Shown here piece after piece: positions 1 through 8,036 of a DNA stretch of 64,000 bases (position 1 is the stretch's first letter; every line of letters begins with the position of its first letter). This stretch comes from Enteractinococcus coprophilus. GTDB taxonomy: Bacteria; Actinomycetota; Actinomycetes; Actinomycetales; Micrococcaceae. The stretch covers positions 248,001 through 312,000 of the forward strand of contig NZ_VFOU01000004.1 in the NCBI RefSeq assembly GCF_006716305.1, given 5' to 3'. Under the pieces are notes generated by a model. It did no database searches and was not told the origin of the DNA. It was given only the letters and a program-made list of their open reading frames with translations. The position numbers and the translations under genes are program-made.

Positions 1-341
1 AGACCAATAAGGCTGTGGCGACCGCGCTGACGGCGGCGGATATGTTTGAAGATGAAGCCGAGCTCGCCATGGGCCACTGCTGCGAGCTGCTAGCCGGGAA
101 GTTTCTGGTTGAAAAACACAAATGGGTTGAGGCCATGACCCTGTTTTCCACAATCGCTGATGCTGACGGTATCAAGCCGCAACTGCGCAAGGCCGCCCTA
201 TTAGGTTTAGCTACCGCGCTGCGTGGTCAAGGCGATGAGGCTGAAGCCAAACGGGTGAACCTCCAAGCCGAACGGATCCAGATTGATACCCCGCTCGAGC
301 CGGAGTATGAGTTCATTACCGAGACGTTTTTCGAAGACTAG
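1..341 (+). CDS. C-terminal part of an unknown, possibly TPR-like protein (cut by window edge)
   Basis: The reading frame is open from the first bases of the window, so this is the 3' end of a gene that starts upstream. An internal GTG at 15 could be used, but nothing marks it as a real start. About 112 residues are visible. They are rich in Ala, Leu and Glu, look helical (for example the Leu/Ala-rich stretch KAALLGLATALRGQG), and end in an acidic tail. This resembles tetratricopeptide-type helical repeats, but I see no clear consensus and assign no function. The stop codon at 339-341 overlaps by a few bases the end of the convergent phosphotransferase gene. Confidence 0.6.
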   Translation, partial: TNKAVATALTAADMFEDEAELAMGHCCELLAGKFLVEKHKWVEAMTLFSTIADADGIKPQLRKAALLGLATALRGQGDEAEAKRVNLQAERIQIDTPLEPEYEFITETFFED

Positions 342-1531
342 GCAAGATCCATCAGGGCTTCTGCCACGGTAAGGTATGCCCTACCACGTGCCGCCGCGTC
401 GGCGTGTGGTTGATATGTCGGGATAAGACTGACAACCACGGCTGCAGCACGGACCGCCAAGGTTCTTGGATGGGCATGTTCTGCCAGACGCTGGAAGGTG
501 AGCATCGCGCTCTGCCAGCCCCAGGGTTGTGCATCGTTGTAGCCCAGCACTGCTAAGTGGCCGACCAAACACGCATAATCATCGACCCGGTAGCCGGGCC
601 CAGCCCCGTCCACATCCAGCAGGTGCTGGATCTTGCCGGTGATCGGATCGACCAGGATGTGCGCCTCATAGAGATCTCCGTGGGTCGGCACGATAGGCCC
701 GAGCCGGATGCTGTCGTGGGCGCGTTCGAACCGATCCCCCAGGCGTGTGAGGCGTTCGCGTTGACTGGGCATGGCACGGTGGGCAGCCAGCATAAATTCC
801 TGGTAGCGGTCTGCCCAAGAGGGCTGCTGGGGTCGTTGCATCACTTCGGTTGGGAAGCGATCCAAAATCTCGATGAGTTCAAAACAGTTAAACCGGTTAT
901 GTGCTCCCTCGGCACGGATGTAATCACCAAGTGGCATACCTTGACCGCCGACAAGGGCCAAGACATCTGAGATAGGTTCGGTGACCGGCTCAACAACCGG
1001 CACTGTTGCAGCTGCAAGCAGCTGATGCATCGCATATACCGGTTGGGCGGTGCCGCTACGCAGCACTTTCAAAAAGAGCGTATCGCTGAGGCCACCCGCT
1101 GCTATTGGTGCGAGACTGGCTCGAAACACCGCGCGATTCAGCGGGCGATAAATAACCGCAGTTAAAGCTGTCAGATCCCGGTCGGGTGCAAAATGCTCGC
1201 GCACCTGGGCTGGTGTGGCGGCTAAGCGAAGACCCGGTAACAAGGGATCAGCGGGGTGTTGCCAGATGAAAATATGTGTGTCGGCAGCGGTGACGAAATA
1301 GCCGACAGCTTCGGTCGGTACTTGTGCAGTTGTGATGCCGTAGAACGCTTGGTGTGCCTCTCCCCCGGGCAGGCGCACCAAGGCTTCCACGATGGCATAG
1401 TAATCTCCGCTGCGGTATTGGACATCACGCAGTACGGCATTGTCGAGCTGACGTCCGGACCGTGCCAGGACATCGGTGAGGGCTTCGGTGAGTTGGGTAG
1501 CCTCAAATGGTCCAAACCCACCGGTGAACAC
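338..1531 (-). CDS. Aminoglycoside-phosphotransferase-fold (APH/choline kinase-like) protein
   Basis: This 397-residue protein carries the kinase signature of the APH family. The catalytic loop HGDLYEAH lies at about residues 284-291, with His284 and Asp286. The metal-binding Asp of a DVD motif is near 306, where the family usually has DFD or DWE. Such proteins transfer phosphate from ATP to small hydroxylated or amino substrates. The substrate cannot be read from sequence, and a resistance role should not be assumed. The N-terminal half is diverged and has no clear glycine-rich loop. It probably forms a transcription unit with the membrane protein gene just upstream (11 bases apart). The fold is fairly sure, the function is not. 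Confidence 0.65.
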   Translation of the reverse strand: MFTGGFGPFEATQLTEALTDVLARSGRQLDNAVLRDVQYRSGDYYAIVEALVRLPGGEAHQAFYGITTAQVPTEAVGYFVTAADTHIFIWQHPADPLLPGLRLAATPAQVREHFAPDRDLTALTAVIYRPLNRAVFRASLAPIAAGGLSDTLFLKVLRSGTAQPVYAMHQLLAAATVPVVEPVTEPISDVLALVGGQGMPLGDYIRAEGAHNRFNCFELIEILDRFPTEVMQRPQQPSWADRYQEFMLAAHRAMPSQRERLTRLGDRFERAHDSIRLGPIVPTHGDLYEAHILVDPITGKIQHLLDVDGAGPGYRVDDYACLVGHLAVLGYNDAQPWGWQSAMLTFQRLAEHAHPRTLAVRAAAVVVSLIPTYQPHADAAARGRAYLTVAEALMDLA

Positions 1532-1542
1532 AGCGCGAGACC

Positions 1543-2370
1543 TTAGATCGCCCGACGACGGTTGAGAACTTTGTCCAGATCCAGCCGGGTGTTGGCCTTT
1601 TCGGAAATCTTTTCTTGATATTCGCTCGAGACACCTTCAGATAACTGCACGTCCCGCGACGGGAGGGGATCCTGTGGCGTGTCTAGTGGCCGTGGTGCTT
1701 CTCGTTGTACCTCTGGAGCGTCCAGATAAATCGGGCGTGGTAATGGAATCCGAGCAGGAATCGGTGCCGGTGCATCCGCTACGGGTTCCTCAGTCTCTTC
1801 TTCGATGGCTTGCTGCTGTTCTGGTTCATCAGCAAAATCAAAGACCTCGTCATTACGGCGCACTGCAGACGGTACGCGCTGGTCAGTGGTGTAGGTAGCA
1901 ATGGAGGTCTCAAGGCCTTCAGAAATGGTGAGCTGTTCACGTTCTCGGGCGCGCTTTTTGGAATCCAATATGACAAGACCGCGCAGGATGCCGTAGCATG
2001 CTGCGGTGATGAGCAGGCTGATCCCGGCCAGCAGCCAGGTACCTGCACCAAAGGTTCCGGCGAGACCGGAAATCAACACGGTGATGAGTGAGAGGGCTCC
2101 GACCGCAAAAATACCTAAGCGGCCCCAGCGAATTGAGAATCCAGTGCCGCCGGAGTGCGTCGAAGTGGGGGAAGAATGCATTGCTTTCCTTCGTTGGCGG
2201 GATTCACGTCGTTGACGGGTGCGCAGAGCCACATCCGGGCGTCGGGCAAGCAAAGTCAAGCCGGCTACGACTACAGCCACCACCACGATCGATGTTGCAA
2301 TATCGATTTCGGGCAGGAATCCGAGCGTAGCGGCTAGCGACTCTTCAAGCTCTCGGATGCGGTTGTCCAC
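1543..2370 (-). CDS. Membrane protein of unknown function, three predicted helices
   Basis: This 275-residue protein has hydrophobic segments at about residues 24-45, 84-106 and 107-134. A strongly basic loop rich in Arg and Ser/Thr lies between the first and second. The C-terminal 130 residues are soluble and rich in Glu, Pro and Arg, ending with basic NRRRAI. I recognise no domain. It is followed closely by the APH-like gene, so the two may be cotranscribed. The protein looks anchored in the cytoplasmic membrane with a disordered cytoplasmic tail. That is a prediction from hydrophobicity only. Confidence 0.55.
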   Translation of the reverse strand: MDNRIRELEESLAATLGFLPEIDIATSIVVVAVVVAGLTLLARRPDVALRTRQRRESRQRRKAMHSSPTSTHSGGTGFSIRWGRLGIFAVGALSLITVLISGLAGTFGAGTWLLAGISLLITAACYGILRGLVILDSKKRAREREQLTISEGLETSIATYTTDQRVPSAVRRNDEVFDFADEPEQQQAIEEETEEPVADAPAPIPARIPLPRPIYLDAPEVQREAPRPLDTPQDPLPSRDVQLSEGVSSEYQEKISEKANTRLDLDKVLNRRRAI

Positions 2371-2449
2371 GCCTATTACGATATACTGCGCTACCTGAAA
2401 GTGGTCGATTTCATGGTCGTGTGTTGCCAGGTTGGACTACGATAAATGG

Positions 2450-3070
2450 TTATGTCAAACGGGATAACAACCCTCCTGGCGGTAATTCTTCTCGCGTTAT
2501 AGCAAACGATTCGTGATCGCGCCAGGTCCCATTGATATGAATATATTCTTTTCTGATGCCTTCTGATCGGAGGCCCAGTTTTTCCACGACTCGCAGTGAG
2601 GCAGCATTATCCGGCACGATATTAATCTCAATACGGTGCAGTCCCACTTGAGTTAACAGGTAGTCACTGGCTAAGGCGACAGCGGTTGGCACAATGTTTT
2701 GCCCGGCGTGTGCTTGATCAACCCAGTATCCCAGCGTCGTTGTTCGCATAGAACCCCACAAGACGGGGGCCGCAATCATCTGGCCTACCAGTTGTGATTT
2801 CTGGTCAAAACCGGACTGTTTGAAAATAGTCCATGGATAAGAGACTCCGGCAGCCCCATCTCGGTTGTGAGCGCGAACCATGGCAGGGTAGGACATTGAC
2901 TGCTGGGTCCCGGTCGGGTCCGTGGCTTCCCAGGGTTGCAGCCAGGTGTGGTTGCGTCTGCGCACCTCATACCACTGCTTTCGATGGGTATAGCGCAGCG
3001 GGGCTAGCATCAAGTCCTGGTGTTCAAGAATGACCGGCCAAATCGTAGGTAGCGCAGAAAAACGACTCAT
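2450..3070 (-). CDS. GNAT N-acetyltransferase, RimJ/RimL type
   Basis: With the ATG at 3070 the protein has 206 residues, normal for RimJ/RimL-like acetyltransferases. A longer frame from a GTG at 3190 would run into the divergent folate gene and is unlikely. The C-terminal half has the family pattern: a strand with HRIEINIVPDN, then NAASLRVVEKLGLRSEG (acetyl-CoA loop and helix), then a Tyr/Trp-containing strand and DHESFAITREE. Members acetylate protein N-termini, often of ribosomal proteins, or small amines. The target here cannot be told. It diverges from the 5-formyl-THF cyclo-ligase gene, with 72 bases between the starts. Confidence 0.75.
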   Translation of the reverse strand: MSRFSALPTIWPVILEHQDLMLAPLRYTHRKQWYEVRRRNHTWLQPWEATDPTGTQQSMSYPAMVRAHNRDGAAGVSYPWTIFKQSGFDQKSQLVGQMIAAPVLWGSMRTTTLGYWVDQAHAGQNIVPTAVALASDYLLTQVGLHRIEINIVPDNAASLRVVEKLGLRSEGIRKEYIHINGTWRDHESFAITREELPPGGLLSRLT

Positions 3071-3142
3071 GATGCCCCATTGTAGGGCTCGAAGCGTGGA
3101 TGGTGTGTTTGCTTGTATGAGGACGGGTGTCACAATGAGATC

Positions 3143-3760
3143 ATGACTCAGGATTCCAAAGATGCCCTTCGCAAGCAGTTTTTTGCCCACCGCAAGGAAT
3201 TAGGCGACCAAGAACGGCAGCGCCAGTCGGCGGTGTTGAATGATCACTTACTCAGCTGGTACCGCAGGCTGGAACCGTCGCAGCGCCCAGCAGGTAAGGT
3301 GACGATGACGATCAAGTTCGGCACCGAGCCTGATACCGATCCGGTCATGCATGCTTTCCACGCCGACGGTGTGGAAGTGTGGGTACCGGTATCTCACGGG
3401 GATCGATCGATGTCCTGGGTGCATTGGACGCCCGACGTCGAAATGGCACAATCCAGGTACGGGCCGATTCAAGAACCCGTCGGCGAACGGTTTGGGCCGC
3501 AGAAGGTCGCAGATGCCGACGTGGTGTTCGTGCCGGCATTAGCCGCGGATACTGCTGGCTACCGTCTGGGTAAAGGCGGCGGTTATTACGATAGGTTTTT
3601 GGAAAAGCTTCCGCAGCTCACCGATCGGATGCCGTGGCTCATCACTCCCCTCTTTGACCACGAGCTGTTTGAGGCAGCCGACCAGGCGTTTCCTATCGAG
3701 GATCATGACTTACCGGTGCAGGCTGTGGTAACCGCAGCGAGCGGGTTCCACTGGGTTTAG
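3143..3760 (+). CDS. 5-formyltetrahydrofolate cyclo-ligase (MTHFS)
   Basis: The enzyme converts 5-formyl-THF plus ATP to 5,10-methenyl-THF and so recovers a dead-end folate. The diagnostic motif RLGKGGGYYDRFL lies in the C-terminal third, and the N-terminus has the usual basic KDALRKQFFAHRKEL helix. I chose the ATG at 3143 (205 residues, the normal family size); an in-frame start 30 bases earlier has no support. One-carbon folate metabolism links it loosely to the glycine cleavage genes further along, but they are not adjacent. Its stop codon overlaps that of the convergent small gene. The ygfA/fau names are used for E. coli; I give no symbol here. Confidence 0.88.
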   Translation: MTQDSKDALRKQFFAHRKELGDQERQRQSAVLNDHLLSWYRRLEPSQRPAGKVTMTIKFGTEPDTDPVMHAFHADGVEVWVPVSHGDRSMSWVHWTPDVEMAQSRYGPIQEPVGERFGPQKVADADVVFVPALAADTAGYRLGKGGGYYDRFLEKLPQLTDRMPWLITPLFDHELFEAADQAFPIEDHDLPVQAVVTAASGFHWV

Positions 3761-3981
3761 TAATGCGGCGGTTTTTCGTCATGGATCCAGCGGTCGCGTG
3801 ATGACAGCGGTGGCTTCTTGGAGGCAGGGGCTTTGGGTTGGACATCTTCAAGGCGTGGTTCCGGGCCATCGGCTGAGGCCGGACCGGTACCTGGCACCGT
3901 GGCACGACGTGGCCGCCGCTTTCGCCGTGGCTGGTCGTCAGGTGACGACGAGTCGCCGGTAGCATCCTGATTTTTAGCCAT
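3757..3981 (-). CDS. Small basic, disordered protein of unknown function
   Basis: This 74-residue protein starts at the ATG at 3981, which overlaps the last 8 bases of the upstream helicase-like gene (ATGGCTAA contains both signals). That suggests translational coupling. Its composition is dominated by Pro, Arg, Lys, Asp and Ser, with a cluster QPRRKRRPRRATV and a C-terminus DRWIHDEKPPHY. It is predicted disordered and has no recognised domain. The tight overlap is the main argument that it is a real gene, possibly an accessory to the helicase-like protein. That is inference. Confidence 0.5.
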   Translation of the reverse strand: MAKNQDATGDSSSPDDQPRRKRRPRRATVPGTGPASADGPEPRLEDVQPKAPASKKPPLSSRDRWIHDEKPPHY

Positions 3982-6900
3982 AGTGCTGTTGGTCGCGCTC
4001 GTCATAGACTGAGTAGCCGGTGTGTTCCGGGAGCTGGAGTTTTTCGGCGAACGCGTTGGCTACACCCAGCGGGTCGGTAAAGACATCAATGGCCCATAGC
4101 GCATCGTTGTGCCAACCGAACTCCGCCAGTTGGGCAGGTACGGTCCGGGTCCTGGTGCGCACCGGGGTGCGGTGGTAACGTTCCGCACCGTCGTAGGAAA
4201 CTGCAACGGGCAGATACTTTTCGGAGTAGTAGTCCGGCCGGTGATGCTGTGGTGTGTACAGCAGGAGGTCGGTGAATTCTTGGGTGTCGAAATGATACGC
4301 TGCACCCCGGGTTGCCAGGTGTTGCACGAAATCATCGCTGATGTGATCCAGCGGTTCAGACTCCGGTGCTTTGACCGGTGGTCCGACCGTGGCAGGTAAG
4401 TTGATCAGCAGCTCCCAGAAGAGCTTGGCACCAGACATGAGATTATCGGTGTTGATTTCTTGAGGGTGAATAGCCGTAAAGACTGTGATCTGGCGCCGGG
4501 CGCGGGTGAAAGCGGTCGCGTAGTATTCCACGCCGTGGTGTTCGGATAGCGGCCCGAAGTGATGCACGACTTTGCCGGTGGAGGTTCGACCGTACCCCAG
4601 AGTGAAGATCACATGATCGGCAACCAGCCCATGGGCACGCTCCATCGGTGCAACAACAAAACCCTGACCGTTCGGTGAGGTCTCGGTGCTAAAGAACTTC
4701 ATAGCCCACCGGTGATTTGGCAGGTTGTACCGAATAGATTCTGCAATCCGTCGAGCGTGTGCTTGGTTGGCGGCAATCACTACAAGGGATTCTTCGGGCC
4801 GGTGTTTGAAGTGTTCAAACACCGCGTCCACGGTTCGGGTGACTTCTGCGGTGGTCGATTCCACACCGTCATCTCCCATGCCGGGACTGCCAGGAGCCGT
4901 AAGGTATTCGACGTCGATGCCGGTTTGAGAGCTAGTCGCAATTTCCTGCGGCGTCGGCGCCCGATCAAGACCACCGTTGTAGAGCTGGTCGCCCAATGTG
5001 CGAGCTAGGTATTGGTTGACCCCGCGGTGCATGATCTTTAGCGGGACTGCTGGCAGCACGCGGCTGAGGGCCTCGTGTACCGATTCGGCCTGGCGGGGTT
5101 GTGAGGCTCGAGCCGTTGGGTCCACGGAAACGTGGAATCCGACGGGTCGGCCGGAGACGGCGTCACCGAAGGCTACGACCTGTTCGGCACGAGAAATTGC
5201 GCCCAGACCGGTGGCCAGGCCAATTGTTTCGGAATCCAGGATCAGCACTGTGTCAAAGGTGATCCAGGCGGGCAGATCGGCCAAGGCTAATGGGGAGGTC
5301 GTAAAGATCGGCACCAGCGGTTGGAGCAACTTGGGATTAATGCCTAGAACCGTTTCAACGGTGGCAGCACCGGTGCGCAAGAGACGACGCAACGAATCGG
5401 CAGCGTCCGGGTAATCGCGGGTAGCTTTCTCCCATGTCGCGGCCAGCTGGTGACGGACTCGTGAGGGCCCCGATTCCAAATGCGCGGTATCAGCGATGCG
5501 GAACTCTTCTTCCAACCGGGCTAATTGGTGCCCGTTGGTCGCGGCCAGATGCTCATCAGCAGATACCATCGCCTCCAAGGCTGACTGCCACCAGGCAACT
5601 TCAAGTTCCAGGGTGACCTGGTCTGCGGTGACACCGCGTTCTTGGAAGTCCACAAGCAGTTCGTCTAAACCTTGCTCAGTCAGCTGGTCTATAACGATCG
5701 TGCGTTCCGGCAAGGTGTGTAAGGTTTGGGCATCGTCGACTAGTCGCGATAGCACATCGTGCAAGTCGCCGGCATCGAGACGCGTCAAATGCTGCGCTTC
5801 ACGTGGCGCTGGCGCGAGCATGTCTTGTAACCGGTTGAGATCCTCGTACAGTTGGTGGGTGTCCTTAGCCAACGCTTCCACCCCGGTCGGGATGACCGGA
5901 TTGCGCTTCGACGTGGTCCACTGGTTCCACGCGGTGAGCTGGTCTTGAACCTTGATGAGCGCTTCATGGAGGTTGGGGACGTCCACACCCGGACGGATGT
6001 ATTCGCGAGCCAGCCAGCGCAACCGGGTGCGCGTCATGGCTGACATATCGATGGCATGTTCTTTGCGCCAAGCACCGGTCGCGGTGGCCGCAATCAGGTC
6101 AGTCACCGGACGGTCAAAGATATCGGGGGTGAACTTATCGAGCGTATCGCGCACTTCGCGCAGTAGCTCGACCTGTTTGGTCCATTCCGCGACGCTGCTA
6201 CCCATGGTCAATTGGGCGTGCGAGGTCGCACTTTCCAGACGTGGAGCGACGTCGCCCAGGTCATCGTGGACTTGCTGGGCGAGATCCAGCGCGGCTTCGG
6301 CTTCATGAACGTTGCGCAGGCGGGCCCCGTACCAGGGCGACTCGGTTGAAGACTTATCAAAGGCACCAAGTTCCGCGGCATAGCGAAGCTGTTCGGCAAC
6401 TTCTTTGCGATCAACTGTGCCATCTAACACCGAACGCTTCAGCCGCACCGAGGTAGCCGGTGCAGGATCGGCATTCATCAATGTGACCAGTTCATTCATC
6501 GCTTGAATGGGTGAGCACTGCCAACGTTCGCGCACCTCATGAAGCGAGTTGGTATGGTCAACCAGCTGGCTGCGTACATCTCGCAGGGTTTGGTGGATAC
6601 GGCGCACTGCGGGTTCTTTGGCGCGTTCTGCAGACAGCAGTGAGCGAATGAGTTGCTCAGTAATTTCTTTGGCACCGGTATCGGCTTGGACACCTAAGAC
6701 GAGTGGATCCAGTTGCAGATCAGCAAGCCTGTTAGAAAATTCGTTGAGCGTCGAGGTTTTTTCTGCAATCACCAATGTGCGTTTACCTTGTGCCGCCAGA
6801 CCAATTGCAGCGGCCACCGCGGTCTGGGTTTGCCCAGTACCAGGTGGGGCTGATACCACGAGTGATTCGCCGGCCAGAATATGATCGACGGCTTTTTGCT

Positions 6901-7891
6901 GGGACCGGTCGAGATCAACGACGAGTATTTCTTCGGCAGGATCGCGGTCGTCTAACGGTGTCGGTTCGTGAGCCAGAACCGGGGCTTGGTCCATGTGCCC
7001 GGAATCTTCGGTTCCGGCACCGACTTCATAAAGTTTGCTGATGACCTGATGCTCAGGGTCCACAACTTCGCGGGATGCGGTATCGGAAAGATCCGCAAAC
7101 GTCGAGATTAGCAGTCTGTGTTCCACCACGAGCCCGCGGACTTTCGTGGTCCGGGCACGCAATAATTCCAGTGCGGGAAGCGGCTCAAGTTTGGCCGTGG
7201 TATAGGCGGCTTCCTCGTGGCGCTGCGGGTTCAACGAGATGCCGTATTGATCGGCGAAATAGCGAACCAGAGCGGGGTTCAATCGAGCGGCACCAATGAT
7301 TTGGACATCGTAGTCGTCGCGGTTGGGACGGGCAGATAGCCTGATAGGTGCTAACAACACCGGTGCGGATAGTTGTTGGTTGATGCCGTCTTCGGTGACT
7401 CGCCAGGTAGCTAAGCCCGCGGCCAGGTAGCCGACATTAATGCCGCGATCAGCCAGCAACTCCTGAATTTTTGTATCAATATCTTCGGCGGTATTGATGT
7501 TGTTCTGCATGCCGGGCTGGTCCCGCAGTAGTGTGGTCAAGCGGGTGCGTCGGGCGGACAGAAATTGGGTCAGACCACTGGGCTGCGAATGGGTGATATC
7601 AATCGAGTTCGACGTTGTGGGCGCATAGCGCAGCATCGTGTCGGTTTCGGTTCCCGTGGCAATCTCAGACAGCCAGCGTGAAAAGTCTTGTTCGGCTACC
7701 TCGACCGGATCGACAGCGTCTTGATCTTCGTCAGGTTCAACTTCAGCTGACACACTGCTGCCACTGACACCGTCCGGTTCAACTTCACGGTCAGAATCGG
7801 CTGCCGCCACATCGATGGGTTCGTCGACCTGGTCAGCAGACAGCGCTACATCGTCTAGCTCGACGTCATGTTTCTCGCGGCTCACGCTCAT
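3974..7891 (-). CDS. Large SF1 (UvrD/Dna2-like) helicase-family protein with altered Walker motifs
   Basis: About 1,305 residues. The N-terminal 90 residues are strongly acidic and low-complexity. A nucleotide-binding loop, SAPPGTGQTQTAV, follows near residues 347-359, with Gln354 where the invariant Walker A Lys is expected. The motif II region reads LILDSETIG instead of a DE box (around residue 880). A motif III-like stretch is AFGDAVSGRP. Motifs V/VI are well kept: TLGYGRTSTGKVVHHFGPLSEHHG and AFTRARRQITVF. The last 100 residues (GWHNDALWAIDVFTDP) resemble the small endonuclease-like tail of DUF4011-type helicases. The ATG at 7891 follows AGGAAGG immediately; a GTG at 7885 is better spaced and a GTG at 7918 is also possible. 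A role in DNA metabolism is inferred, and ATPase activity is uncertain. Confidence 0.7.
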   Translation of the reverse strand: MSVSREKHDVELDDVALSADQVDEPIDVAAADSDREVEPDGVSGSSVSAEVEPDEDQDAVDPVEVAEQDFSRWLSEIATGTETDTMLRYAPTTSNSIDITHSQPSGLTQFLSARRTRLTTLLRDQPGMQNNINTAEDIDTKIQELLADRGINVGYLAAGLATWRVTEDGINQQLSAPVLLAPIRLSARPNRDDYDVQIIGAARLNPALVRYFADQYGISLNPQRHEEAAYTTAKLEPLPALELLRARTTKVRGLVVEHRLLISTFADLSDTASREVVDPEHQVISKLYEVGAGTEDSGHMDQAPVLAHEPTPLDDRDPAEEILVVDLDRSQQKAVDHILAGESLVVSAPPGTGQTQTAVAAAIGLAAQGKRTLVIAEKTSTLNEFSNRLADLQLDPLVLGVQADTGAKEITEQLIRSLLSAERAKEPAVRRIHQTLRDVRSQLVDHTNSLHEVRERWQCSPIQAMNELVTLMNADPAPATSVRLKRSVLDGTVDRKEVAEQLRYAAELGAFDKSSTESPWYGARLRNVHEAEAALDLAQQVHDDLGDVAPRLESATSHAQLTMGSSVAEWTKQVELLREVRDTLDKFTPDIFDRPVTDLIAATATGAWRKEHAIDMSAMTRTRLRWLAREYIRPGVDVPNLHEALIKVQDQLTAWNQWTTSKRNPVIPTGVEALAKDTHQLYEDLNRLQDMLAPAPREAQHLTRLDAGDLHDVLSRLVDDAQTLHTLPERTIVIDQLTEQGLDELLVDFQERGVTADQVTLELEVAWWQSALEAMVSADEHLAATNGHQLARLEEEFRIADTAHLESGPSRVRHQLAATWEKATRDYPDAADSLRRLLRTGAATVETVLGINPKLLQPLVPIFTTSPLALADLPAWITFDTVLILDSETIGLATGLGAISRAEQVVAFGDAVSGRPVGFHVSVDPTARASQPRQAESVHEALSRVLPAVPLKIMHRGVNQYLARTLGDQLYNGGLDRAPTPQEIATSSQTGIDVEYLTAPGSPGMGDDGVESTTAEVTRTVDAVFEHFKHRPEESLVVIAANQAHARRIAESIRYNLPNHRWAMKFFSTETSPNGQGFVVAPMERAHGLVADHVIFTLGYGRTSTGKVVHHFGPLSEHHGVEYYATAFTRARRQITVFTAIHPQEINTDNLMSGAKLFWELLINLPATVGPPVKAPESEPLDHISDDFVQHLATRGAAYHFDTQEFTDLLLYTPQHHRPDYYSEKYLPVAVSYDGAERYHRTPVRTRTRTVPAQLAEFGWHNDALWAIDVFTDPLGVANAFAEKLQLPEHTGYSVYDERDQQHYG

Positions 7892-7997
7892 CCTTCCTGT
7901 GATTGAGACAGGTTGCACCTACACGACTCTAATACCTTCGGTCACAACTTTGGCGTTGCCACACCACAGGAATCGCCGAAACGCGCTGGTTTAACAC

Positions 7998-8029
7998 CTT
8001 TGGCTCCGATCCACAGATCGGAGCCAAAG
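7998..8029. terminator. 14-bp hairpin after guaA
   Basis: A perfect inverted repeat (7998-8011 with 8016-8029, loop of 4) lies between the guaA stop and the helicase gene start. No T-run follows on the minus strand, so it is either a weak or factor-assisted terminator or an RNA-stabilising hairpin ending the guaB-guaA unit. Confidence 0.55.
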
Positions 8030-8036
8030 CGTCTAC

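Noticed and set aside
557-970. Long plus-strand frame opposite the phosphotransferase gene
   Set aside because: It is the antisense shadow of a gene with clear APH motifs, and its translation has no family resemblance.
338-1531. Antibiotic-resistance aminoglycoside phosphotransferase
   Set aside because: Only the broad kinase fold is visible. The N-terminal half is not like known resistance enzymes, and there is no mobile context.
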